This document shows, piece by piece, positions 25,085 to 33,849 of a stretch of 64,000 bases of DNA (position 1 is the stretch's first letter; each line of letters opens with the position of its first letter). A program made the position numbers and the translations under genes. The notes below the pieces were generated by a model. That model made no database searches and was not told the origin of the DNA. It saw only the letters and a list, made by a program, of their open reading frames with translations. The stretch is from RUG563 sp045590215. Its GTDB lineage: Bacteria; Bacillota; Clostridia; Christensenellales; Aristaeellaceae. The stretch lies in assembly GCA_045590215.1 (NCBI GenBank), contig JAZNQO010000026.1:215341-279340 (forward strand), written 5' to 3'.

Positions 25085-25297
25085 AAGAACAACGCCCTCA
25101 AGACGTTGCTCTCCCCAAGATGCCGCTGCCCTCTATTTTTTCACCCGCTATGTAAAGCAGGCTGGTGCCCTGCGACGATTTTTTGCCTTCCCCTGGCATG
25201 CCTTGCGGCAAGGGGGCCTGACAGCTGACCGCACGACCCGGGCTCCATTTTATGAAATGTGGGTAAAAACAGAGAACTGGCGAACATCTCAGGAGCT
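25084..25297 (-). ncRNA. ssrS: 6S RNA (ssrS), about 210 nt
   Basis: 6S RNA binds the sigma-A holoenzyme as an open-promoter mimic and adjusts transcription in stationary phase. The minus strand carries the conserved 5' core CCTGAGATGTTCGCCAG and an ATTTCATA stretch, and the matching 3' core GCGGCATCTTGGGGAG, which pairs with it. The central region can form a long GC-rich stem with bulges. It ends in a CAACGTC/GGCGTTG terminator hairpin and TTCTTTTATTTT. It is driven by a perfect-consensus promoter. Ends are estimated from the -10 and the terminator. Confidence 0.88.
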
Positions 25298-25303
25298 GCT
25301 TTT

Positions 25304-25332
25304 ATTATACAGGACGCTGCCTTTCTTGTCAA
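25304..25332 (-). promoter_or_regulatory. Consensus promoter of 6S RNA
   Basis: Minus strand TTGACA (25332-25327) and TATAAT (25309-25304), exactly 17 bases apart. The -35 abuts the stop codon of the upstream nucleotidyltransferase gene. Confidence 0.9.
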
Positions 25333-27600
25333 TCAGATTTCCATATTCTTTTGCAGCGTTCTTTTAATTTCACGATCATAAAAATCACATAGTTCATTGG
25401 CCGCTTCCATGTTGGATGCCTCGCTGAAAATCCGAACGGAGGGGCGATGCTGATTGGGCACAACTGTTGCATAGCCCGTTTCATGCTTGGCCTGCATGCC
25501 CCTTTTCAATGTGTAGGGCACATTGGCTGTTCGGCACAGGTCGTAAAGGATGCGTCCCTTTTCGTTTTCCCGGCAGTCCACATCCCTGCATACAACGTAA
25601 ACCGGCGGCAAATCTGTCATCTTTTCCCAGATGCTCCCCTCTTTCATGCTCTCGCAAATGAGAAACAGAGCCGCCAGCCCATCCCCCATGGCCTGTTCCT
25701 GACGAAAGCAATTTTCGCTCTTGTCCATTTCGCAAAAATCCATCCACCCTCCGGCTGCCCTCGGCACATCCGGCATATCGTAAAGGCATCCCATTTTATC
25801 CGTTATCAGCTTCAGCCGCAGCATATCCAGCTGCGTTTTTTCTATTTCGCCCTTTTCATCAAATACTATCAGGCTTTTTCCATCCTCTGCCAATACAAAG
25901 CCTGTTTCATTTTCCCGAAGAGGACCCCTTTCCCCATGAACGATGCGCACCTGCCTTGCATTCATTTCCTTCAGCCCCTCTGCCGCCAGAAGCAAAAGAG
26001 CCTTTTCCTTGCAAAAAACAGCAACAGGCGAAAAGAGGCTTTTTTCCTTTTCTCCTTGCATCACATGGGCTAAATACAATGCCTCCGCCCCATCAAAATC
26101 CGTTATTCCGCCCTGCACAGCACTGATAATATGCCCCTCTCCTGCCAAGATCAATCCTTCCATTTTCCGTCTTTTATCATTGTCGATTTCTCTGCCGTCG
26201 CCGTCCAGGAAAATCAGATGATCCTCCGTTGCCAATACACCGCCATCCGCTTTCAGGGCATGTACCATCTCCTGCAATATTCCCTGCGTCATAAAGCCGC
26301 CCTGTATCACCTGCACGCCGCTGCAGCATAATGTGCCGGCCACCACGGCTTGCTGCCCCGGCGCAGCAAGATGGCCGCAAATCACTTTTCTTGGATGCAA
26401 GGCTTTCACATACGCCTGCAAAAGGCGGCAGGCCGTGCCCGGCTTTTCGCAGGCTGCGCCTTCCTCATCCCACACACATAAATGATTATTTCCCGTTTCC
26501 ACATTTTCGCCGCACACCGCCCCGGCAGGAATCCGCTGCCCCGGCCATATTTTCACCCCTGGCATCAGGCTGCTATGGGCTCCGGCTGCTGCTCCTTTGC
26601 CCAGCACACAACCGGCGGACAGCTGGCACAGGCTGCCAACGGATGCCCCGTCGCACAGGATGCTTCCATTCATTCTCGCCTTGATGCCAACAGAAGCCTT
26701 ATCCCAGATACAGCTGTCTTCCATCACTGTGCCTTTGCCGATGCGGCACTGCTCGCCGATCACTGCATTTTTAATGATGCTGCCCCGTCCAATCACTGTG
26801 CCCTTGCCGATATAAAACTTTCCCTGTAAATGCACGTTTTCCTCAATCACAGCATCGGGATGCACACCGCTTTCAAAATCTAATTTTACTTTTCCCTTCA
26901 ACATATCCATCTGGGCCTCCAGATACGCCCCGGTATTGCCCACGTCGCACCAATAGCCCTCCATCTCATAGCCATACAGCCGCTCCTTGTTTTTCAAAAG
27001 CAGGGGGAATAAATCCTTCCCAAAGTCCACGGCTTCATGATCGTCAATAAAGTCAAGTACTTCTCTTTCCAGAATATAGATTCCTGTATTCACAAGGTTT
27101 GAATAAACGCCGCTCCAGTCCGGCTTTTCCACAAAGCGGATGATGCGCCCGTCTTCCTCCGTCATCACAACGCCGTAGGGCAGCGGCACCGAAACCCGCT
27201 TCAACACCAGCGTTGCCAGAGCCTTTTTCTCTTTATGAAAGGCCATGGCCTTTGTCAGATCGCAGTCCGTCAGCCCATCCCCGGATAAAACAAAAAACGT
27301 GTCTTTGATTTTATCTTCCGCCAGTTTGATGCTGCCTGCTGTTCCCAAAGGCTCCGTTTCCTCAAAATACTGCAGCCGCATTTTTTCCTTTTCGCCCCGG
27401 CCAAAGGCAGCGCGCACCTTTTTCGGCTGATACCAAAGCGTCACCCCCACATCTTCCACCCCATGCCTCTTCAGCAGCTGCATGGCATAGCTCATCAGTG
27501 GTTTCCCCATCACCGGCACCAACGGCTTGGGTAAATACATGGTCAAAGGGCGCAGACGAACGCCCTCTCCGCCTGCCATGATGATTGCCCGGATATCCAT
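25333..27600 (-). CDS. Sugar-phosphate nucleotidyltransferase fused to a degenerate phosphomannomutase-like domain
   Basis: A 755-residue protein. Residues 1-235 are a nucleotidyltransferase (IIMAGGEGVRLRPLT, SGDGLTD, VEKPDW, GYWCDVGN), as in GDP-mannose or glucose-1-phosphate enzymes. Residues 250-350 are left-handed beta-helix hexapeptide repeats (VIEENVHLQGKFYIGKGTVIG..). The rest follows the layout of phosphohexomutases, but the phosphoserine TSGDP-type loop is not visible and the metal loop reads FLDGDGREIDN, so catalysis by this half is doubtful. The family is known in Clostridia. It probably serves cell-surface glycan or exopolysaccharide precursor supply. Confidence 0.82.
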   Translation of the reverse strand: MDIRAIIMAGGEGVRLRPLTMYLPKPLVPVMGKPLMSYAMQLLKRHGVEDVGVTLWYQPKKVRAAFGRGEKEKMRLQYFEETEPLGTAGSIKLAEDKIKDTFFVLSGDGLTDCDLTKAMAFHKEKKALATLVLKRVSVPLPYGVVMTEEDGRIIRFVEKPDWSGVYSNLVNTGIYILEREVLDFIDDHEAVDFGKDLFPLLLKNKERLYGYEMEGYWCDVGNTGAYLEAQMDMLKGKVKLDFESGVHPDAVIEENVHLQGKFYIGKGTVIGRGSIIKNAVIGEQCRIGKGTVMEDSCIWDKASVGIKARMNGSILCDGASVGSLCQLSAGCVLGKGAAAGAHSSLMPGVKIWPGQRIPAGAVCGENVETGNNHLCVWDEEGAACEKPGTACRLLQAYVKALHPRKVICGHLAAPGQQAVVAGTLCCSGVQVIQGGFMTQGILQEMVHALKADGGVLATEDHLIFLDGDGREIDNDKRRKMEGLILAGEGHIISAVQGGITDFDGAEALYLAHVMQGEKEKSLFSPVAVFCKEKALLLLAAEGLKEMNARQVRIVHGERGPLRENETGFVLAEDGKSLIVFDEKGEIEKTQLDMLRLKLITDKMGCLYDMPDVPRAAGGWMDFCEMDKSENCFRQEQAMGDGLAALFLICESMKEGSIWEKMTDLPPVYVVCRDVDCRENEKGRILYDLCRTANVPYTLKRGMQAKHETGYATVVPNQHRPSVRIFSEASNMEAANELCDFYDREIKRTLQKNMEI

Positions 27601-27716
27601 CTGAAAAATCGCTCCTTCACTTCTTTTTCCTTATCCTCTATTATGCGCTGCATCTTTTGGCAATATGCCCTTTCTCGCTTCTGGCAAAACGTTACAATTG
27701 TTTCACTTTTTTGCTC

Positions 27717-27745
27717 TTGCATTTTAATGAAAAAAGTGATATTAC
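27717..27745 (+). promoter_or_regulatory. Possible promoter of a small transcript or the rbgA leader
   Basis: TTGCAT (27717-27722) and TATTAC (27740-27745) with a 17-base spacer. The -10 is imperfect. Confidence 0.35.
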
Positions 27746-27752
27746 TTAAAGA

Positions 27753-27856
27753 GAATGCGTTTGCATTCCTATAATCCAGTTATTTCCATTTATGGAAATT
27801 CGCCGGGTTATATGCCCCATTTTTCAGTCAAATTAACGCTTTTATCGGCGTTTTTT
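27753..27856 (+). ncRNA. Candidate small structured RNA of about 100 nt
   Basis: Three features follow a promoter-like site: hairpin GAATGC-GTTT-GCATTC (27753-27768), hairpin ATTTCCA-TTTA-TGGAAAT (27782-27799), and terminator-like AACGC/GCGTT with six T (27835-27856). It could be an independent sRNA or the regulated leader of rbgA. I do not recognise a known RNA family. Confidence 0.35.
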
Positions 27857-27934
27857 GCATCCTATTTATCATGAAAATATCATTTTGCAGGGGGATTATC
27901 TCTCTCGCTATGCTATTTGGAAAAGAGCGTTCTA

Positions 27935-28807
27935 ATGAGTGAAATAACAGGAAAAGTAATTCAATGGTATCCCGGCCATATGGCAAAGGCCAAAAGGCTG
28001 CTTTCCGAGCAATTGAACAGGGTGGATGTGGTGATTGAGCTTTGCGATGCCCGTCTGCCTTTTTCCAGCCGCAACCCCGATTTGATGCACCTTACCGAAG
28101 CCAAAGAAAAGGTGCTTATTTTGGGCAAGGCCGATTTGGCTAACCCTACCCTTACCAACGAATGGCTGCGCATCTTCCGCAAAGAAGGCATTTCCTGCAC
28201 CGCCTTGGATATGAATAAACAGGCCAAGCAGGCTTTGTCCCTCATTGATAAAGCGGCCAAGGAAACGGTGGAGCGTGCTGCCCAACGGGGCATCCGCAAA
28301 ACCGTCCGTGCCATGGTGGTTGGCGTTCCAAACGTGGGCAAATCCACCTTCATCAATCGCCTCCACGGTGGCAGCATTGCCAAAGTGGGCGATCGTCCGG
28401 GCGTTACCCGTTCCAATCAGTGGGTGAAAATCAGCCCCTATCTGGAGCTGATGGATAGCCCAGGCCTCTTGTGGCCTCGGCTTGACGATGTGGTGGCGGC
28501 CAAACGCCTTGCCTATATCGCCGCCATCCGGGATGAAGTGCTGGACACCGCCCATCTGGCCATTCAGCTTTTGGAAGATTTGAAAGTGATGGCGCCCAAG
28601 GCCATGCAGGAACGCTTCAAAATCAAGGATATGTCCCTCTGCGGCACGGATTTACTGGACGCTGTCTGCAAAGGCCGTGGCTTTCTGATGAAGGGCGGCG
28701 TGATGGACTGGGAGCGTGCCTGTAAAATCGTGCTGGACGAGTTCCGGGGCGGCAAGCTTGGCCGCATCACGCTGGAAGCCCCTTTGCGGGAGGAAAGCCA
28801 TGAATAA
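27935..28807 (+). CDS. rbgA: Ribosome biogenesis GTPase RbgA (YlqF)
   Basis: A circularly permuted GTPase needed for late assembly of the 50S subunit. From the ATG at 27935 it has 290 residues. The N-terminus reads QWYPGHMAKAKRLL; the G4-like LGKADLA comes before G1 GVPNVGKSTFINRL and G3 DSPGL, which is the permuted order. A C-terminal RNA-binding region follows. An in-frame TTG at 27917 is an alternative start. Its end overlaps the rnhB start by eight bases. Confidence 0.95.
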   Translation: MSEITGKVIQWYPGHMAKAKRLLSEQLNRVDVVIELCDARLPFSSRNPDLMHLTEAKEKVLILGKADLANPTLTNEWLRIFRKEGISCTALDMNKQAKQALSLIDKAAKETVERAAQRGIRKTVRAMVVGVPNVGKSTFINRLHGGSIAKVGDRPGVTRSNQWVKISPYLELMDSPGLLWPRLDDVVAAKRLAYIAAIRDEVLDTAHLAIQLLEDLKVMAPKAMQERFKIKDMSLCGTDLLDAVCKGRGFLMKGGVMDWERACKIVLDEFRGGKLGRITLEAPLREESHE

Positions 28808-29414
28808 AAAGCGTATGGAACGGCTTCAAACCCTTATCCAGACGGATATGCCGCTTTGGGAAAAAGGCATTGTTTTCGCCGGGATGGACGAAGCAGGCCG
28901 GGGTCCCTTGGCCGGCAATGTGGTCACGGCCTGTGTGATTATGCCAAATGAGCCGCTCCTCGAATGGGTGGACGACAGCAAAAAGCTCTCCCCCAAACGA
29001 AGAGACGAAATGTATGACCGCATCATGGAAGAAGCCCTCTACATCGGCATCGGTCAGGCAGACCCGGCGGAAATTGACCGGGTGAATATCCTGGAAGCCA
29101 CGAAAAACGCCATGCGCCGTGCCGCCCAAAACTGCCCGGCACAGCTGTATCTGATTGACGCTTTGCAGGGGCTTGGGTTATACGGCGAAGAAAAGGGCAT
29201 CATTCATGGGGATGCGGTGTGCTATTCCATCGCCGCCGCTTCCATCATCGCCAAAGTGACCCGTGACCGCCAGATGGAAGAATTGGATAAACTCTATCCC
29301 GGCTACAATTTCATGCAGCATAAGGGCTACGGCACCGCCCAGCACATTGCCGCCTTGAAGGAGCTTGGCCCCTGCCCGGCACATCGCCGCTCCTTCATCA
29401 AAAATTTCCTATGA
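28800..29414 (+). CDS. rnhB: Ribonuclease HII
   Basis: Removes RNA from RNA-DNA hybrids and single ribonucleotides from DNA. The 204-residue protein has the active-site MDEAGRGPLAGNVV with Asp and Glu, DDSKKLS, an LIDALQGL Asp and SIAAASIIAKVTRDR. The ATG at 28800 lies in the end of rbgA with GGGAGGAA upstream. It overlaps yraN by ATGA. The rbgA-rnhB-yraN order is common in Bacillota. Confidence 0.96.
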   Translation: MNKKRMERLQTLIQTDMPLWEKGIVFAGMDEAGRGPLAGNVVTACVIMPNEPLLEWVDDSKKLSPKRRDEMYDRIMEEALYIGIGQADPAEIDRVNILEATKNAMRRAAQNCPAQLYLIDALQGLGLYGEEKGIIHGDAVCYSIAAASIIAKVTRDRQMEELDKLYPGYNFMQHKGYGTAQHIAALKELGPCPAHRRSFIKNFL

Positions 29415-29743
29415 ATATCACGTCAATCGGTTTATTCGGCGAATGGAAAGCCGAACATTTCCTCAAAAAACAGGGCATGCGCATTGCGGCAAGACGCTTC
29501 CGCACCCCAAACGGAGAAATTGACTTGATCGCAAAGGACGGCGAAACGCTGGTCTTTGTAGAGGTGAAATACCGCCCCACAGGCCATATAGGCGACGGAG
29601 CCGCCGCCATTGACGGGAAAAAGAAAAAACATCTCCGTTTTGCTGCAAATTATTATCTGCAAGCGCACCCTGCCGCTGCTTTCCGCTTTGATGTGGTGGA
29701 GATTACAGCTTCCGGCATCCGCCATTTGCCAAATGCTTTTTAA
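29411..29743 (+). CDS. yraN: UPF0102 family protein YraN
   Basis: A 110-residue protein of the restriction-endonuclease-like fold. It shows GLFGEWKAEHFLKKQG, then ARRFRTPNGEIDLIAKDGETLVFVEVKYR, with the E-x(n)-D...ExK pattern of this nuclease superfamily. The cellular role is not well established. Translation is coupled to rnhB by an ATGA overlap. Confidence 0.92.
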   Translation: MNITSIGLFGEWKAEHFLKKQGMRIAARRFRTPNGEIDLIAKDGETLVFVEVKYRPTGHIGDGAAAIDGKKKKHLRFAANYYLQAHPAAAFRFDVVEITASGIRHLPNAF

Positions 29744-29752
29744 GGAGCTTTT

Positions 29753-32700
29753 ATGACAAAGATAAAGCCTCGTCTGATTGCCCTTTTGATTGCCGCCGTG
29801 ATTCTCTTAACCGGCGTTTATTTCCTTACCCATTCCAAGGAGCAAACGCCCTCTTCCGGCAATCTTTTGCAAAATGCTTCTTTTGCTGAAAAAGATGCGG
29901 AAGGCCTGCCGGAAAATTGGTATACCGATGCCTATTTCCTCCATGCCGATACCCGCTATGAATGGACGCAGGACGGGGCGCATATCGTCAATAATCAGCT
30001 CAACGATGCCCGTTTTGCCCAGCAGGTTTCCGTCTCTCCCAACACCCTCTATTGTCTGGAAGGCAAAATCAAGGCCAGCGCAGAGGGCGGATGGGGTGCC
30101 AATTTGTCCATCGAAGGGGTCTATATTTATCCCGAAAGCGTCTTTGATTCCTCCGGTGAATGGCAGGAAGTGCGCCTCTATGGCCGCACCGGCGAACATC
30201 AGCAAAGCCTCACCGTCTACGCTCGCCTTGGCGGCTACAGCGGCGAAAGCATTGGCGAAGCGTGGTTCAAAGACATCTCCCTTCGCGCCGTGAAGGCTGC
30301 CCCGGACGGCTATTATGTCCATAATTTCTATCAGGAAAGCTATCAGAATACCGATACTAACGAACAAACAAAAGAAAAAACAGGCGCATTTTTGATTCTC
30401 GCCTGCTGCATCCTGTACGCCATTATTTTCCTTTTCATGAAAAACCGGTTTGCCTTGCCCTCTCCCCTTTTGGAAAAGAGCAATGCCAGAAAATCCCTTG
30501 CCGTTTTTAGCGTTTTACTGCTTGCCATCCTCGGGCGCATTGCCGCCGCCCTGCTGGTGAAAGGCTATGACGTGGATATCGGCTGCTTCACCGCCTGGGC
30601 CATGCACATGGCATCGGTAGGCCCCGTGCAGTTTTATAACACCGTCAGCTTCTGCGATTATCCGCCGGGCTATATGAACATCCTGTGGCTGATTGGCCTT
30701 TTGGGTAATGCCATCGGCGGCGTGACGGAGTTTATGGTGAAATCCCCGGCCATTGTGAGCGATGTATTGATTTGCCTTGTTCTGTATCTTCATGCCAAGG
30801 ACGCCCTTGGCCATCGCCCTGCCCTGCTCCTTTCCCTGCTTTGGGCTTTGAACCCTGTCAGCATCGTGACCGGGGCCTGCTGGGGGCAGACGGACAGCAT
30901 CATGACACTGCTCCTTCTTATTGCCGTTTTCCAATTGATAAAGGGCAAATGGAAGATTGCCCTGCCCGTTTATGTAGCCGCCGTGCTGATTAAACCCCAG
31001 GCCTTGATGTTTGGCCCCCTCGGCCTTGCCGCCCTCATTTTGCACCTGAAAAACACCAAATGCGATAAGAAAACGCTGCAGGATATTTTCATCGGCATCG
31101 GGCTGTCTATTGCGGTCTTTTTGGCATTGGCTCTGCCCTTTATTGTGGATATTCAAGGAGAAAAGAAAGGCCTTTTCTTCCTGATTGACCTCTACGGCAA
31201 AACCATGAACTCCTACGGCTATATCACCATCAATGCCTGCAACCCCTATTTCCTGCTGGGGCTCAATTGGCTGCCCAGCCAAGATATGGCTTCCACTCCG
31301 GCGGTGGTGATTACGCTGTTTATCGCCCTTGCGCCTGCCATTGCCTCCTCCATCCTCCACAGGAAAAAGGAACTGATGCACGACCTTCCCTTTCTTTGCG
31401 TCAGCGGCCTTTCCTTGATGGTTGTATTGGTGCTTGCGATTCTCATGCTCACCGGCATGCTCACCTATGCTCTGCTGAGCACCTGCATCATCGTCTATAC
31501 CGTGGCTCTTTTCGGCCTGCTCTTTTTCCTCAAGGGCAGCATGCGGCATCTGCCCGTCTTTGCTGCCGGGATGCTCACCATGCTCTTTACCTGCTGCGGC
31601 ATGATGCACGAAAGGTATCTGTTCCCGGTAATCGGCCTTTTGCTTCTCGGCTTTGTGCAGACCAAGGATAAGCGTTTGCTTTACCTCTCGCTGCTCGTTT
31701 CCATCGCCAGCTTTATCAATATTGCTTGTGTCCTCGATCGCAATATCCGTATCGGCGGTGTGGAAGCCCATTTGAGCGCGCCGGGCTGCGGCATCAAGAG
31801 CGATTTGGCTGTGCTGGAATATTTCAGTGCCGTTTTGATTACCCTGTCCGCCCTCTTTTCCACCTATGTGTGCTTCTCCCCCAAAATGAAAGAAAAGCCG
31901 CTAATGAATGGCGAAGCAGCCCCTGAAAATGTCTCCTTCGCTCCGCCGCCTGTTCGCATCACACCGCCCCCTGCCCTCAAAAAACGGGACGTGCTTCTGA
32001 TGCTCCTTGGCACAGTGCTCTACGCCCTTCTGGCCTTTACCAACCTCGGTTCCAATAAGGCTCCCCAGACTGCGTGGGTGGCTTCCCCCGGCGCAGAAAT
32101 GGAAGACAGTTTCCTTATCGACCTTGGAACAGAAAGAGAATTTTCCGTTCTCTATTTCTCCGGCATCCATCATTATGATTCCGCTTTCACCGTGGAAACG
32201 GACGGTAATGCCCAAACCCCCGGCGAGCTTCGTACGGGCACGGTAAACATCGGCGATTGCTTCCGCTGGCAGTATGTGACGGGCACGCAATATGATCCCC
32301 TCTTGGGCCGCTATGTGCGTTTCTCCACGGACGACCGGGATTTGACCCTCTATGAAATCTTAATCAAGGATGCCCAAACCGGCGAAATCATTCCCTATAC
32401 CTTCGCCCAGCCCCCGAAAAACGAAACGGTTCTAAACCTTTCAGACGAGCAGGACACCTTGGAAGGCGAGCCCGGCTGGTATAATTCCACGTATTTCGAC
32501 GAAATTTACCACGCCCGGACAGGCTTTGAGCATCTTCACGGCCTGTCCACTTATGAAACCTCCCATCCGCCCCTTGGCAAGGTGCTCATCAGCTGGGCCA
32601 TTGCGCTTTTTGGCATGACGCCCTTTGGCTGGCGTTTTGCCGGTGCTTTGGCCGGGGTTTTGATGCTGCCTGCCCTGTATCTGCTGGGGCGGCTGCTGAG

Positions 32701-33826
32701 CAAAAACAAATGGGGCGGCCTGTTCGCCATGCTGTTCATGGCCTTTGATCTGATGCACTTCACCCAAACCCGCATCGCCACCATTGACAGCTTTGTGGTT
32801 TTGTTCATCCTTTGGGCGGTATACTTTATGCTGTACTGGTTTAGGATGGATTATTTCGCCAAGCCTTTGTGGAAGACGCTGGTTCCCCTCGGCCTTTCCG
32901 GCCTGTTTATGGGGCTTTCCGTGGCCAGCAAATGGACGGGCTGCTATAACGGCATCGGCCTTGCGGTTATCTTCTTCTGGGGCATTGCCAGACGCTGGCG
33001 CATGTGCCGCTCTGCCGCCGCCATCCCCGAAAAGAGCCGCACGGAAGCAGAAAAGATGATGGTCAAAAAGGGCAAAACCCTGCTTTATACCATTGCCAGC
33101 TGCCTGATTTTCTTCGTAGCCATTCCCTTAATCATCTATTACATTTCCTATATCCCCTATTTTGCCCATAGCGGCGGCGTGACGGTGAAAAAGGTATTGG
33201 ATGCCGCTTTCAACGAACATTACGGCATGCTTGCCTATCATTCCCAGCCCGGCCTTGGTATGGATCACCCCTTCTACTCCCCGTGGTATGAATGGCCCAT
33301 CATTGCCAAGCCCATGTGGTATTATTCCTCCCCCTATAACACGCCGCAATCCTCTTCCACACTGCTTGTGATGGGCAATCCCGGCGTATGGTGGGTTGGC
33401 TTATTCGGGCTGCTTTCCGTGGTTGTGATGGCTGTTCTTCGCCATGTGCGTTCTGACCTCCATCTCACCAAGGACAGAAAGCTTTCCGGCTCCCTTTCCT
33501 TCTCTTTCTTTGCCAAGGAAGATGATGCAAGGTATGGCCTCCTCATTCTCTGCTTCCTTGCCCAGTATCTGCCTTGGATGCTGGTGCCAAGAGGAACCTA
33601 TATTTACCACTACTTCCCAAGCGTCCCCTTCATCATCCTCTGCACCGGCCTGTGCCTTGATAAGCTGCATGAAAAAAAGCCGAAGCTTGCGTTGATTGCA
33701 GGCATGGTGCTCCTGATCATTGCCCTTTTGCTTTTCATCGGCTTCTTCCCCTATGCCAGTGGCATTTGCGTATCGCAAAAGTGGCTGGATGCCATGAAGT
33801 GGTTCCCCGGCTGGATTTGGTATTAA
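29753..33826 (+). CDS. Very large GT-C glycosyltransferase: two membrane modules, PMT (GT39) type at the C-terminus
   Basis: A 1357-residue membrane protein. After a signal anchor (residues 5-25), residues 30-190 form an extracytoplasmic beta-sandwich like a carbohydrate-binding module. A first GT-C module with about ten helices follows (GYDVDIGCFTAWAMHMA, CDYPPGYMNILWL with the acidic first-loop motif). After about residue 740 there is a second beta domain, then a complete PMT-like module starting YFDEIYHARTGFEHLHG and ETSHPPLGK, with many helices to the end. It probably transfers sugar from a polyprenyl-phosphate donor to proteins or wall polymers. It sits between yraN and comM, where it is not usual. 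Confidence 0.85.
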   Translation: MTKIKPRLIALLIAAVILLTGVYFLTHSKEQTPSSGNLLQNASFAEKDAEGLPENWYTDAYFLHADTRYEWTQDGAHIVNNQLNDARFAQQVSVSPNTLYCLEGKIKASAEGGWGANLSIEGVYIYPESVFDSSGEWQEVRLYGRTGEHQQSLTVYARLGGYSGESIGEAWFKDISLRAVKAAPDGYYVHNFYQESYQNTDTNEQTKEKTGAFLILACCILYAIIFLFMKNRFALPSPLLEKSNARKSLAVFSVLLLAILGRIAAALLVKGYDVDIGCFTAWAMHMASVGPVQFYNTVSFCDYPPGYMNILWLIGLLGNAIGGVTEFMVKSPAIVSDVLICLVLYLHAKDALGHRPALLLSLLWALNPVSIVTGACWGQTDSIMTLLLLIAVFQLIKGKWKIALPVYVAAVLIKPQALMFGPLGLAALILHLKNTKCDKKTLQDIFIGIGLSIAVFLALALPFIVDIQGEKKGLFFLIDLYGKTMNSYGYITINACNPYFLLGLNWLPSQDMASTPAVVITLFIALAPAIASSILHRKKELMHDLPFLCVSGLSLMVVLVLAILMLTGMLTYALLSTCIIVYTVALFGLLFFLKGSMRHLPVFAAGMLTMLFTCCGMMHERYLFPVIGLLLLGFVQTKDKRLLYLSLLVSIASFINIACVLDRNIRIGGVEAHLSAPGCGIKSDLAVLEYFSAVLITLSALFSTYVCFSPKMKEKPLMNGEAAPENVSFAPPPVRITPPPALKKRDVLLMLLGTVLYALLAFTNLGSNKAPQTAWVASPGAEMEDSFLIDLGTEREFSVLYFSGIHHYDSAFTVETDGNAQTPGELRTGTVNIGDCFRWQYVTGTQYDPLLGRYVRFSTDDRDLTLYEILIKDAQTGEIIPYTFAQPPKNETVLNLSDEQDTLEGEPGWYNSTYFDEIYHARTGFEHLHGLSTYETSHPPLGKVLISWAIALFGMTPFGWRFAGALAGVLMLPALYLLGRLLSKNKWGGLFAMLFMAFDLMHFTQTRIATIDSFVVLFILWAVYFMLYWFRMDYFAKPLWKTLVPLGLSGLFMGLSVASKWTGCYNGIGLAVIFFWGIARRWRMCRSAAAIPEKSRTEAEKMMVKKGKTLLYTIASCLIFFVAIPLIIYYISYIPYFAHSGGVTVKKVLDAAFNEHYGMLAYHSQPGLGMDHPFYSPWYEWPIIAKPMWYYSSPYNTPQSSSTLLVMGNPGVWWVGLFGLLSVVVMAVLRHVRSDLHLTKDRKLSGSLSFSFFAKEDDARYGLLILCFLAQYLPWMLVPRGTYIYHYFPSVPFIILCTGLCLDKLHEKKPKLALIAGMVLLIIALLLFIGFFPYASGICVSQKWLDAMKWFPGWIWY

Positions 33827-33849
33827 CAAAAGAAACGAGGTGACAGCCC

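Larger units (their letters stand above)
27601..27934. other. Intergenic region between divergent genes
   Basis: Holds the start regions of the nucleotidyltransferase gene (minus) and rbgA (plus), and a candidate small structured transcript at 27753-27856. No open reading frame of note. Confidence 0.6.
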
